From assembly GCA_029834535.1 (NCBI GenBank), contig JAQMWT010000344.1, positions 248,001 to 312,000 on the forward strand: a stretch of 64,000 bases of DNA. The letters are read 5' to 3'. The translations under genes were made by a program, and so were the position numbers. Of the stretch, positions 1-9,296 are shown in pieces; position 1 is the first letter of the stretch, and each line of letters begins with the position of its first letter. The DNA comes from Chrysophaeum taylorii (taxonomy: Eukaryota; Sar; Pelagophyceae; Pelagomonadales; Pelagomonadaceae). Under the pieces are notes generated by a model. That model searched no databases, had not been told where the DNA came from, and saw only the letters and a list, made by a program, of their open reading frames with translations.

Positions 1-649
1 TGTCTCCCTTCCACGTACTCGTGCTGCGCGACAACTTCATTGATGATTGTTTTTTGGACGATTTTCTGAGCCATCAAGCCTCTCTCTCTCGCCATCCAGC
101 CGCGGCGTGTCTGAACATGGATGGGAACGCATGGCGCTCCCAGCCACTCGCGCGGTTCAACAAGCTACTGGCACACATTTCCCACGGACTTGAACAAGAT
201 AATCGACGACCCCGAGCTGATGATGAACTAGGAGCGAGCAATATCCGCCTACCGCCGCGGGTGCTTCCGATTAAGTCCGGATCGAGTCGAGCATCATCAT
301 CATCATCAAAGGCCAGCGCATCGAGGCGCCCACATTCGGGCGCAATTTTTTCCGAATTGAGACTTCCCGTGCTCGCCTCGCGGGCAAGAGTGCGATAGGC
401 GGCGAGTTTTGACACACAAGAAAAAGAAAAAGAAAAAGAGAAGAAGAAGAGAAAGGCAGGTGACTATGGAGCTTCGTTCATGCAACACGAGACATGACGA
501 TCGATATCACTGTTAGAATCTGATGTGCGCACGGACCCAGAGACGCGTGCGTGCCCCACACAATAAAAATATTCTTCTAAAAGTCCGTGTTAACGATGGG
601 TCGTGCAATGTGTTTCAGACTCCGCACACTAATAATAATAAGTTCCGGG
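1..649. other. Window edge and 3' flank of the permease gene; no firm gene
   Basis: Plus-strand frames are open from the window edge to about 398, and another frame ends in a protein-like C-terminus at 240 (…KIIDDPELMMN, then TAG). This could be the 3' end of a plus-strand gene entering from outside the window, but no domain is recognisable and the two candidate frames conflict. From 420 to 460 there is a purine-rich run (aagaaaaagaaaaag). The rest is probably 3' flank of the minus-strand permease that ends at 650. Confidence 0.3.
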
Positions 650-2071
650 TCACAACCCAACCTCTGGGGATGCCAAATAGAGCCGCTGAAGCTGGTCGTA
701 TGCCCCCTCGCCAATGACGATAGAGGCGAGGATGATGACGAGACCAAGGACGACGTTCCCACCCGCGACGAATGGTTCGGCGATCTCGAGTTGTTGGCGT
801 TGTCTCCAGGCCGTAGCAGCAGGGATGACGCCAAACAACAAGGTTATGCCGAAGGTGCCCGCGACGTCGAGGGCCCCGAGGAAGACGTCGGGTGAGACGG
901 TGGCGATGACAAGTGGCGGGCCGACGATGGCTGCGGCGAGTCCAGCGTCGATGAGCGGCGGGGGCTTGACGCCGGCGAGTGGGTCGTCCTGGATTGCAAA
1001 GAGGTCGCAAAGATAACTGCGCAAGCCGTAGAAGAAGCCGAAGAAGCTGGTAACGATGGCGGCGAGCGAGAAGACAGCAACGAGCGAACCGAGGATCTCG
1101 GCGTCAGCACCCACCGAGTTCTGACGCAGCTGCGCGACGGGGTCCGCGACATCGGCGACGTCGACGGCGGCGCACACGAGGGTGTTCCATACCAAAAACA
1201 TGACGAGTGGCGCGGCCGAGCCGAGCGCGATCACGCGAGTGATCGCCGCTCTATCGCCTCGAAAGCGCGTCACGAGCAGGGGGACTATGTTGTGATAGAC
1301 GCCTGCGAGGACGCAGATGGGTATGGCCGCGAAGGCCGCGCCCCAGTCGTCCGGCGTCTCGACGAGGCGCTCGAGCCGGACCTCGGGTAGGGCGGCGAAA
1401 ACTATTCCGACGAACGACAAGCCCACGACGACGACGAGGCTCGAGTTGAGGCGCTCGACGAACTTGGAGCCCCCAAAGGCCACCGACGCCCCAAACGTCG
1501 CCACGAACAAGGCCCCCCCAGCGGCCTCGGGGATCTCCGCGCCAATCCCGTCGATCGCCTCGAACAGCAGCTCGCCGCCCGCCGCGATGTACGCCACCAA
1601 CAGCGCGTAGTGGATAAACGCGTACGCGAGCCCCGCGATGCCTCCCGCCGCGCCCCCCAAGGTCCTCGAAGACGTCGCGAGAAGCCCAAGCCCCGGCCGT
1701 TTCGTCTCGCAGATCGCCGTCGTCGTCGTCTCAGCGATAAGCAGTCCCGAGACCAACATGAACACCCAAGACCCGACGAGCGCGCCACATCCCGGCACGT
1801 AGCCCGCGGGCAGGGTCGCCTGCGGCAACGCCAAAATCCCCGCTCCCACCGTCGTCCCTGCGACCAACGCCGCCGCGTTCAATGTCGACGGGTCCTCTTC
1901 GGCGATCTCGCACTCCTCCGCTGCCATCGCCGGCCAGTCGGGTGGGGCCGCGAGGCATGCAACGCGCCGCTGCTGCGTCCATTGTCTCCTCAGCGGCCGA
2001 CTGCATACGGGACGACGCGCGACGGCGAAACTCAATGCTCCGCCCAGAAAACCCAAACCCAGCACCAACAT
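650..2071 (-). CDS. Aromatic amino acid (Trp/Tyr) permease-like transporter, probably plastid-targeted
   Basis: 473 aa from the ATG at 2071. The body begins near residue 70 with AALVAGTTVGAGILALPQAT, which matches the first helix of the Trp/Tyr-specific permease family (bacterial TyrP/Mtr, APC superfamily) with its unwound Gly-rich segment. About ten further hydrophobic helices follow to the C-terminus. The family imports aromatic amino acids by proton symport, and plant and algal homologues are usually plastid envelope proteins. I chose this start because it gives a short hydrophobic signal (MLVLGLGFLGGALS) followed by F-A-V-A-R-R and an Arg-rich, acid-poor stretch. That is the heterokont plastid presequence pattern, with Phe at +1 of an ASAFAP-like site. 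An in-frame ATG at 2347 would add 92 residues and bury this signal. The substrate is inferred; the family call is firm. Confidence 0.8.
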   Translation of the reverse strand: MLVLGLGFLGGALSFAVARRPVCSRPLRRQWTQQRRVACLAAPPDWPAMAAEECEIAEEDPSTLNAAALVAGTTVGAGILALPQATLPAGYVPGCGALVGSWVFMLVSGLLIAETTTTAICETKRPGLGLLATSSRTLGGAAGGIAGLAYAFIHYALLVAYIAAGGELLFEAIDGIGAEIPEAAGGALFVATFGASVAFGGSKFVERLNSSLVVVVGLSFVGIVFAALPEVRLERLVETPDDWGAAFAAIPICVLAGVYHNIVPLLVTRFRGDRAAITRVIALGSAAPLVMFLVWNTLVCAAVDVADVADPVAQLRQNSVGADAEILGSLVAVFSLAAIVTSFFGFFYGLRSYLCDLFAIQDDPLAGVKPPPLIDAGLAAAIVGPPLVIATVSPDVFLGALDVAGTFGITLLFGVIPAATAWRQRQQLEIAEPFVAGGNVVLGLVIILASIVIGEGAYDQLQRLYLASPEVGL

Positions 2072-2426
2072 CTTCTTCAACTGCCCCAGAGTCCCAACCT
2101 CGGGGGTTAGCAAACTCAACAACAGGTCTGCAGCGGATGGGTGGGGAGCGCGGCGCGAAAAAATTATCCGAGAGCGGGGGAAATGGGGCCATAGCTTTTC
2201 CGGAGCTCGTGATGAAGCGTCGGCGCTGCTGCAAAGGCCGGACGTCGGTCGCTTCGGCGCACCTTCCTCCCGCTTAGACAAACAACGGCGCAGCTCGCCA
2301 GGCCCAGAGTCCCTAGCCGGACGCGACAACATTATAAGAAGGAACATCTAACTTTAGGGCGCACACGTCAGCGCCCCTGTTTTGCGCCAGAGCGCCGCTG
2401 TTGCAAACCCTGTCCGTCGGGCTGCC

Positions 2427-4142
2427 TTACAGATCGTATTCCGGAGCGCATGTGCCAATGATGCCGATGATACCGCTGACACCCTGCGGAGTTCGATGAC
2501 TCGGGTGCGTGAAGTTTTGGGGAGCTTGTCTGAGCTGGCGGCCCTTTTGCCACCATGTACTCTTGATCTTTTTGACATGTGGTGGTCGAACCACGATGGG
2601 ACTCAGGTTTTCACTCCACGGAGACTTGGGAACAATATCTTCGAGATCGCTCGCTTTCAGCCGGAACTCCTTTCGAAATCGCAATCTCCTCTTAAACCTG
2701 GTGATCACCTTGGACTGTGGGGATGTTAGCGTCGCGTCGCGCCAGGAATCTCGAAGAGATGGCTCTTCTTCTTGCGTCCTGACATCATCCGATGGTTCCA
2801 ACGCCGAGACGAGATCGGGGCCATCATTGCCTAGCACCTCCACTTCGGTCACGAAGAACGGCTTTCTGAGGAACGCCTCGTCGAGGTGGCACGTGTCTGT
2901 CCTATCGGTCTTGGGCAACGCGTCACGACCTCGCCGCATCAACTCCGTTAGTTCCGGATCGCGGACAAACTCGTCCCGGAACTTATCCGGATTCCAGACG
3001 AGCATTGCCAGAGTGTGTAGGTTGAGGACCTGTCGAAGCATGGTTTGGACTTGGCCGCCGTCCTCGTCGAGTTCGTACATTGCCCCTAATAGCCGCACAA
3101 CCGAACAAACGAGATCGGACGAGACAGATGCGAGGTTCGTTCGAAGTCCGCGTTCAGTCAAGAGTCGAATCAAAACGCCCAGAAGGTGCGAATCGAGAGA
3201 GAGCTGGACAAGCGAAGTAGCCTCGGGGCGTCTCGCAGTCGTCATCAGGCACATGAGGAGGTTGCAAGCTGAAATTTTGGCAGACGTCAACGCCACGCTC
3301 GCCGGCGCGTTCCCGGTGCCAACTCGCAGGCCCGTGTCATTCTTTTCGTTCAACATCACGGTGATACACCGGACAAGCACTGGTTGCACGTCGGCGACAA
3401 GACCAACGCTCCGAAGGATCGATGACGCCTCGGCGCAAACTCGTCCGTCCTCGCAGCGGAGCATACCTACGACAGAAGAAACAAAGTCGTTGGTGTAACC
3501 TTGCGCGCCACCGTTTTCGCCGGTGGCGTTCGCGTCGGCCAATATGACCGCATTGATGATTCGCCCACCAACCAACTGGAGACCTGGCTGGGAGCTGCAG
3601 ACCAAACACAACACACCATGGCGGATGGACGACACGTGCGACGGATTCCCGATGTGAAGATCCGCGAGCAGCTCGATACCGGCCGCTTCGAGCGACGCTC
3701 TTTTCTTCTCCGGTGCCGTCAACAACGCTTGGATCACGCGGCTCGGGCCGTCGCATTCACAGATGCGTTCCTTAGCAATGCGCCCAAGTCGGCTCAACGT
3801 GGCTAACAAACGAAACCCCTCGGCTGACAGAGCTGTCGCAACGATGTCAACGACGAGCCCGACGCCGCCCGCCTCCACAAACTCCTCGAACAGCTGCCAG
3901 CCCTCAGGGCTGAGGTCCGTAAAGAACCGTTCAATTGCACGCAAGTACGTCCTGATCCCGGACTGTTTCGACATCCAAGAAACTTTCAGGGAGGTCACGA
4001 TTCGCATCAGATATAGCGAGGCGACGTCGTTCAAAGCCTTGACGCCTTCATTTGCAATCTCGCGCAACACGCGTCGCCGCTCGACAACCGACGAGCTTGT
4101 CAACCGGGCCGTCGAAGGCTTTATTTTGCTATGGGCTGCCAT
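2427..4142 (-). CDS. ARMH1-like armadillo-type helical repeat protein
   Basis: 571 aa from the ATG at 4142. The N-terminal two thirds is made of helical pairs. Several stretches resemble animal ARMH1 (armadillo-like helical domain containing 1), compared from memory: SLYLMRIVTSLKVSWM near residue 43, VEAGGVGLVVDIV near 87, KERICECDG near 123 and LADLHIGNPSHVSSIRHG near 158. After residue ~430 the chain becomes charged and low in predicted structure, with a basic patch (ITRFKRRLRFRKEFRLK), and it is longer than the animal protein. ARMH1 has been linked to ciliated cells, but its molecular role is not established, so function here is open. The stop lies 79 bp before the longest upstream in-frame ATG of the neighbouring permease gene on the same strand. 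The last ~45 residues are atypical; an undetected 3' intron is possible. Confidence 0.65.
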   Translation of the reverse strand: MAAHSKIKPSTARLTSSSVVERRRVLREIANEGVKALNDVASLYLMRIVTSLKVSWMSKQSGIRTYLRAIERFFTDLSPEGWQLFEEFVEAGGVGLVVDIVATALSAEGFRLLATLSRLGRIAKERICECDGPSRVIQALLTAPEKKRASLEAAGIELLADLHIGNPSHVSSIRHGVLCLVCSSQPGLQLVGGRIINAVILADANATGENGGAQGYTNDFVSSVVGMLRCEDGRVCAEASSILRSVGLVADVQPVLVRCITVMLNEKNDTGLRVGTGNAPASVALTSAKISACNLLMCLMTTARRPEATSLVQLSLDSHLLGVLIRLLTERGLRTNLASVSSDLVCSVVRLLGAMYELDEDGGQVQTMLRQVLNLHTLAMLVWNPDKFRDEFVRDPELTELMRRGRDALPKTDRTDTCHLDEAFLRKPFFVTEVEVLGNDGPDLVSALEPSDDVRTQEEEPSLRDSWRDATLTSPQSKVITRFKRRLRFRKEFRLKASDLEDIVPKSPWSENLSPIVVRPPHVKKIKSTWWQKGRQLRQAPQNFTHPSHRTPQGVSGIIGIIGTCAPEYDL

Positions 4143-4382
4143 CTCTCCGACGGCGCACTATACCGTCTGCTGACGGAGCTGACCTCGAAATCGAATTAAA
4201 GTATCCAAACACGTCATGTTAGCATAATTAGGTTCGCTAACCCTGTACGGCACCATTAGCGTAAGGGTAACAGTTAACACGCGCTTTGCTTTTTTTTCTT
4301 TCTGAAGATACATTATTCTATTGCCACACTCGAGTTAAAAAGAGTAGGGGGCTGCCGCTGCGACGCCGCTACGGGTTATTGC
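4143..4382. other. 5' flank of the ARMH1-like gene
   Basis: This short AT-richer stretch lies upstream of the minus-strand gene starting at 4142 and presumably holds its promoter. I see no gene in it. A MITE begins at its distal edge, and the target-site repeat ttattgc occupies 4376-4382. Confidence 0.4.
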
Positions 4383-4641
4383 TAGGGTCGGATAAGAAAA
4401 CGAGACTAGCCCGCGCCGCAACGACGGGTCCTACAACGCGTGGGCTTTTTCCTTTTTTTGCGTGAGGGGACGAAAGGATGCCGACTTCGCTATGGGGACT
4501 AGTTCCATCGCGACGATCTCGCGGCGTGGCGGTACATACTGCTTGAGTACAAATGAACATAGCTCAGCGATCCGTTGAGTATGTCTTAGTACAAACTGAA
4601 ACATAGTTAACGGCTCGTACGAACTTTCTTATCCGACCCTA
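4383..4641 (+). mobile_element. MITE, copy 1 (259 bp, 17-bp terminal inverted repeats)
   Basis: The element starts TAGGGTCGGATAAGAAA and ends with its perfect reverse complement. It is flanked by a direct repeat ttattgc at 4376-4382 and 4642-4648 (ttattgct, 8 bp, if the boundary T is assigned to the target). It has no coding capacity. A near-identical copy lies inverted at 11028-11286. An 8-bp duplication would suit a hAT-type non-autonomous element, but the family cannot be settled from two copies. Confidence 0.85.
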
Positions 4642-6164
4642 TTATTGCTCTCCGTGCAAGTGCGGTGTTGAGGTCCGGAAAACTCGATTTGTTAAACGTA
4701 GCGTGGCCCCGACGCGAATCCCAGCGCCTGGCGCACACTAGCCTGAGGTGACGTCACGGGTATTCGAGGTTGTCCTCGTAGGGCGCAAAGGGCAAACATT
4801 CTTCTCCGACTCGGGCCCCAGGCGAGTGCGCGCGAATTGGAGAGCCGTGAAATTGCACGTTGATGATGGCTTCGTCATATTCTTACTCTTAACCTCGAGC
4901 ACTCGGGACGTGCCCTAGTCCGTGCGCACCGTTGTGGCCAAGAACGTGCCGTTCACCCCGTCGTGCCCATGCCCCGACGCAATGTAGCGCGAGTGCACGA
5001 GCACGGGCAGTGCCGTGGCGCATCGTCATGTCCGAAGGCCTTCATACACACGAAGAACCCGACGTGCTCGTCGTGTACTCCGCTCGACAACGAACTCATC
5101 GAATGGGCCCGCGCAAAGTGCCGGCACTTCCCGTGCGCGCGCGCGCCCCAGACACGTCGGAGATCACGTCGGGAGGCGAACGAGGGCGCGCTGGCGCCCT
5201 AGCGACTTGGGTAAACAACGTCTGTGCACGTGCCGTACCGCTCTCGGGAGACTTTACCTCGTCGATTTGGAGGAGAAATTGGGTTACGACGAAGAGAGAT
5301 GGTCGCTCTTGCAGTCGGTGCCGCAATTGAACCTCAACAACATTTACTAGGTGTGGCCGAAACTGCACAAGCTGAGCACGTCTCAGAGAGCGCTCTTCAG
5401 CATCGGCCGCACGTGAAGTATTTCTTCACTCCGATTTTACTGATGATGCTGCGGTACGCGAAGAAGAAATGGGGCGATATAGCCCAGCGATAGACTGATG
5501 CAGCTCCGGCCAACGTTGGTTGCCTCTTCTTCCTCCGCCCTCTGGCGGCTCTGGCGGCCGTGGGCCCGCGCTCGTTCGCCATCACACTTTCGTCCACCGC
5601 GCGGCGATCGTCGTCGCTGAGTGTCTGTCACCCTTTTCGCCGCCGCCGTACCAACACTGCGGGTGCCCAGTACTCGTAGGTGGGATCTGGTCGCCGAGGT
5701 TGAAGTCGGGGGCCAACTTCGGGTCCACGTACTATGACGAGCCGCAGCCTCGGGCGTTCCCGCTCCAGTTTTTCCTCGATTTCGTCGGTGGACGCGTCGC
5801 CTGGCTGACAACCTGCGACAGCGTCATGCGCGAACGGTAGAACTAGTTCGGGGGTAATGCGCGTGCAAAAATTGATCATCGAGCAAACTGTGTGCTCCCG
5901 GCAAATGCGCACGCAGGCGTAGAAGTCGACGTCAATGACGGAAGCGATTGTGATGTGCGTGCCGTGCGAGTCGACGTCGACGGCCAGTCTGCGGCCCCTC
6001 GGCGCCTGGCTCCAAAATTTGAAAGACAAGGTCGTTGACGTCGAAGTCCTACCCATACATACGGGGCTACTTCCTCCTCGTTCGTGCCGTCATCTAGCCC
6101 AAAATCCGCGGCTAGGTCCATCATATTGCTCCATGCCGCCCGGACCGGGTCGCTCTTGGGATAA
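4642..6164. other. Gene-poor stretch with possible degenerate transposase
   Basis: No intact gene is visible. Plus-strand reading around 5660-5840 gives a protein-like segment (…FPLQFFLDFVGGRVAWL…) that faintly recalls the start of the piggyBac-type DDE domain (FF…LFTDELIELIVEQTN pattern). It is short and unsupported elsewhere. Several overlapping short frames at 4930-5370 are GC-biased noise. Confidence 0.25.
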
Positions 6165-7206
6165 TCCTAACTACTAATCGACAGATGTTTGTCTGTCTGT
6201 TTGTCTGTTTGTTTGTCCCTCGATTTAGGGTAAGGATCATGTAGGCGCGAGAGTAAGCATCAGGTAGGCGCGAGAGCCAGAAAGTGATCCTCCAAGCCGT
6301 CTACGGCGACCTCGCAGACTATTTCCACGACCCGCGGCGGCTCTTTCAACGCGCCATTCTCACGCCCCGTCGAAACGATGTCGTCGATGCTAACAACGCG
6401 CGCATGACCGCGGCCTTTTTTTCCCGGAGACGAGGCGTCGGAGTTCTTTTCGGCTGACTAGGCTGGGTCGGAAGACGACGCCTCGCTCTTTACAGTAGAG
6501 TTTTCAACTCCCTGACAACCAACGGCATGCTGACTTTGATCGCGAGCTTAATGTCTTCGCAACCTCGACCCGTCGCACGGCCACTGCAACGGTACCAGAT
6601 ACATGATCGATCGTGTCGTTGTCACCGAGGCTCCTCCAACCTGTATCCCTTAAGGCCCGCCGACGCCAAACGATCACCAAGAGCCAGGGCCAGACGCCCC
6701 GCGAGGTCGGCGTCCTCTTGCCCAAGCCCGTCTTCTGCCACGTCCAGCTCTACGTGGCTCTCTGTCGATCGGCAACCCCGAGGATATGCTCTTCTGAGTC
6801 GACGACTCCACCCTACCCCACACGTGCTGCGCAATACCGATAAGCCCCCTCCCGGCGTCTACACGCGCACTGTAGGTGAACTTACTGGGACCAGGTGAAC
6901 TTACTGGGGTTTGAGATTGGGACTAGGTGAATATAGTGACCAGGTGAGCTTACTGGGACCAGGTGAATTTACTGGGGGTTTTAGAGTGAACGCAAAGGCT
7001 AGCGGCGTGTACGGATCAAAGCAGCTTAGATTGGCGGAGGTGAGAGCGACGAGCTCGAAGGAGAGTGGGGTGAGTGGGTGTGAGCACGAGTGGGCTTACG
7101 CCGAACTTACTGGGGTTAGAGATTGGGACTAGGTGAACTTACTGGGACCAGGTGAACTTACTGGGGTTAGAGATTGGGACTAGGTGAACTTACTGGCCTG
7201 CACTTG
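6165..7206 (+). mobile_element. Helitron-like satellite unit A, with decayed Pif1-type helicase end
   Basis: A unit of 1,042 bp beginning TCCTAACTACTAATCGACAG, then a (TGTT/TGTC)n run, then a coding relic at about 6285-6800. The relic reads, in shifting frames, VILQAVYGDLADYFHDP, RAILTPRRNDVVDADN, LRNLDPSHGHCNGTRYMIDR and KSQGQTPREVGVLLPKP followed by QLYVALCRSATP. These match the C-terminal part of Pif1-like helicases in Helitron Rep-Hel proteins (consensus INKSQGQT…QLYVALSR). Stops and frameshifts break it, including a 7-T homopolymer at ~6416. The 3' third is the minisatellite aggtgaacttactgggacc, and the unit ends ggcctgcacttg, abutting unit B. Confidence 0.75.
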
Positions 7207-8238
7207 TCCTAACTACTAATCGACAGATGTTTGTCTGTTTGTCTGTTTGTTTGTCTGTTTGTCTGTCCCTCGAGTTAGGGTAAGGATCAGGTAGGCGCGA
7301 GAGTAAGGATCAGGTGCGCGCGAGAGCCAGACAGTGATCCTATCCTCCAAGCCGTCTACGGCGACCTCGCAGACTGTTTCCACGACCCGCGGCGGCTCTT
7401 TCAGCGCGCCATTCTCACGCCCCGTCGAAACGATGTTGTCGATGCTGACAACGCGCGCATGACCGCGGCCTCTTTTTCCCGGAGACGAGGCGTCGGAGTT
7501 CTTTTCGGCTGACTAGGCTGGGTCGGAAGACGACGCCTCGCTCTTTACAGTAGAGTTTTCAACTCCCTGACAACCAACGGCATGCTGACTTTGATCGCGA
7601 GCTTAATGTCTTCGCAACCTCGACCCGTCGCACGGCCACTGCAACGGTACCAGATACATGATCGATCGTGTCGTTGTCACCGAGGCTCCTCCAACCTGTA
7701 TCCCTTAAGGCCCGCCGACGCCAAACGATCAACAAGAGCCAGGGCCAGACGCCCCGCGAGGTCGGCGTCCTCTTGCCCAAGCCCGTCTTCGGCCACGTCC
7801 AGCTCTACGTGGCTCTCTGTCGATCGGCAACCCCGAGGATATACTCGTCTGGGTCGACGACTCCACCCTACCCCGTGCTGCGCAATACCGATAAGCCCCC
7901 TCCCGGCGTCTACACGCGCACTGTAGGTGAACTTACTGGGACCAGGTGAACTTACTGGGGTTTGAGATTGGGACTAGGTGAACTGGTGACCAGGTGAAAC
8001 TGGGACCAGGTGAACTTACTGGGGTTTTAGAGTAAAGTTTTAGAGTAAACTCAAAGGTTGGCGGCGCGTGCGGATCAAAGCAGCTTAGATTGGCGGAGGC
8101 GAGAGCGACGAGCTCAAAGGAGTTGGTGTGAGCTAGGTGAACTTACTGACCAGGTGAACTTATATGAAACTTACTGGGACCAGGTGAACTTACTGGGGTT
8201 AGAGATTGGGACTAGGTGAACTTACTGGCCTGCACTTG
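7207..8238 (+). mobile_element. Helitron-like satellite unit B
   Basis: Second head-to-tail unit (1,032 bp) with the same order: TCCTAAC start, TGTT/TGTC run, Pif1-type relic (about 7337-7840), minisatellite. Its motif reads TINKSQGQTPREVGVLLPKP. The minisatellite part differs from unit A: it contains the module …gagtaaactcaaaggttggcggc…, which recurs near 10500, 51040 and 63230. It is broken in several frames and not coding. Confidence 0.75.
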
Positions 8239-9296
8239 TCCTAACTACTAATCGACAGATGTTACTAATCGACAGATGTTTGTCTGTCTGTTTGTCTGTT
8301 TGTTTGTCCCTCGATTTAGGGTAAGGATCAGATAGGCGCGAGAGTAAGGATCAGGTAGGCGCGAGAGCCAGACAGTGATCCTCCAAGCCGTCTACGGCGA
8401 CCTCGCAGACTATTTCCACGACCCGCGGCGGCTCTTTCAGCGCGCCATTCTCACGCCCCGTCGAAACGATGTTGTCGATGCTGACAACGCGCGCATGACC
8501 GCGGCCTTTTTCCCGGAGACGAGGCGTCGGAGTTCTTTTCGGCCGACTAGGTTGGGTCGGAAGACGACGCCTCGCTCTTTACAGTCGAGTTTTCAACTCC
8601 CTGACAACCAACGGCATGCTGACTTTGATCGCGAGCTTAAAGTCTTCGCAACCTCGACCCGTCGCACGGCCACTGCAACGGTACCAGATACATGATCGAT
8701 CGTGTCGTTGTCACCGAGGCTCCTCCAACCTGTATCCCTTAAGGCCCGCCGACGCCAAACGATCAACAAGAGCCAGGGCCAGACGCCCCGCGAGGTCGGC
8801 GTCCTCTTGCCCAAGCCCGTCTTCTGCCACGTCCAGCTCTACGTGGCTCTCTGTCGATCGGCAACCCCGAGGATATCCTCTTCTGAGTCGACGACTCCAC
8901 CCTACCCCACACGTGCTGCGCAATACCGATAAGCCCCCTCCCGGCGTCTACACGCGCACGGTAGGTGAACTTACTGGGACCAGGTGAACTTACTGGGGTT
9001 TGAGATTGGGACTAGGTGAACTTAGTGACCAGGTGAACTTACTGAGACCAAGTGAACTTACTGGGGTTTTAGAGTGAACGCAAAGGCGAGCGGCGTGTAC
9101 GGATCAAAGCAGCTTAGATTGGCGGAGGTGAGAGCGACGAGCTCGAAGGAGAGTGGGGTGAGTGGACGTGAGCACGAGTGGGCTTACACCGAACTTACTG
9201 GGGTTAGAGATTGGGACTAGGTGAACTTACTGGGGCCAGGTGAACTTACTGGGGTTAGAGATTGGAACCAGGTGAACTTACTGGCGAACTTACTGG
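8239..9296 (+). mobile_element. Helitron-like satellite unit C
   Basis: Third head-to-tail unit (~1,058 bp). It has a small internal duplication of the start (gacagatgttactaatcgacagatg at 8255-8280). The Pif1-type relic (about 8371-8880) has a shorter T-run (5 T) than unit A, so a different frame is open here (8375-8695). It still lacks an intact helicase. It ends in the aggtgaacttactgggg minisatellite. Confidence 0.75.
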
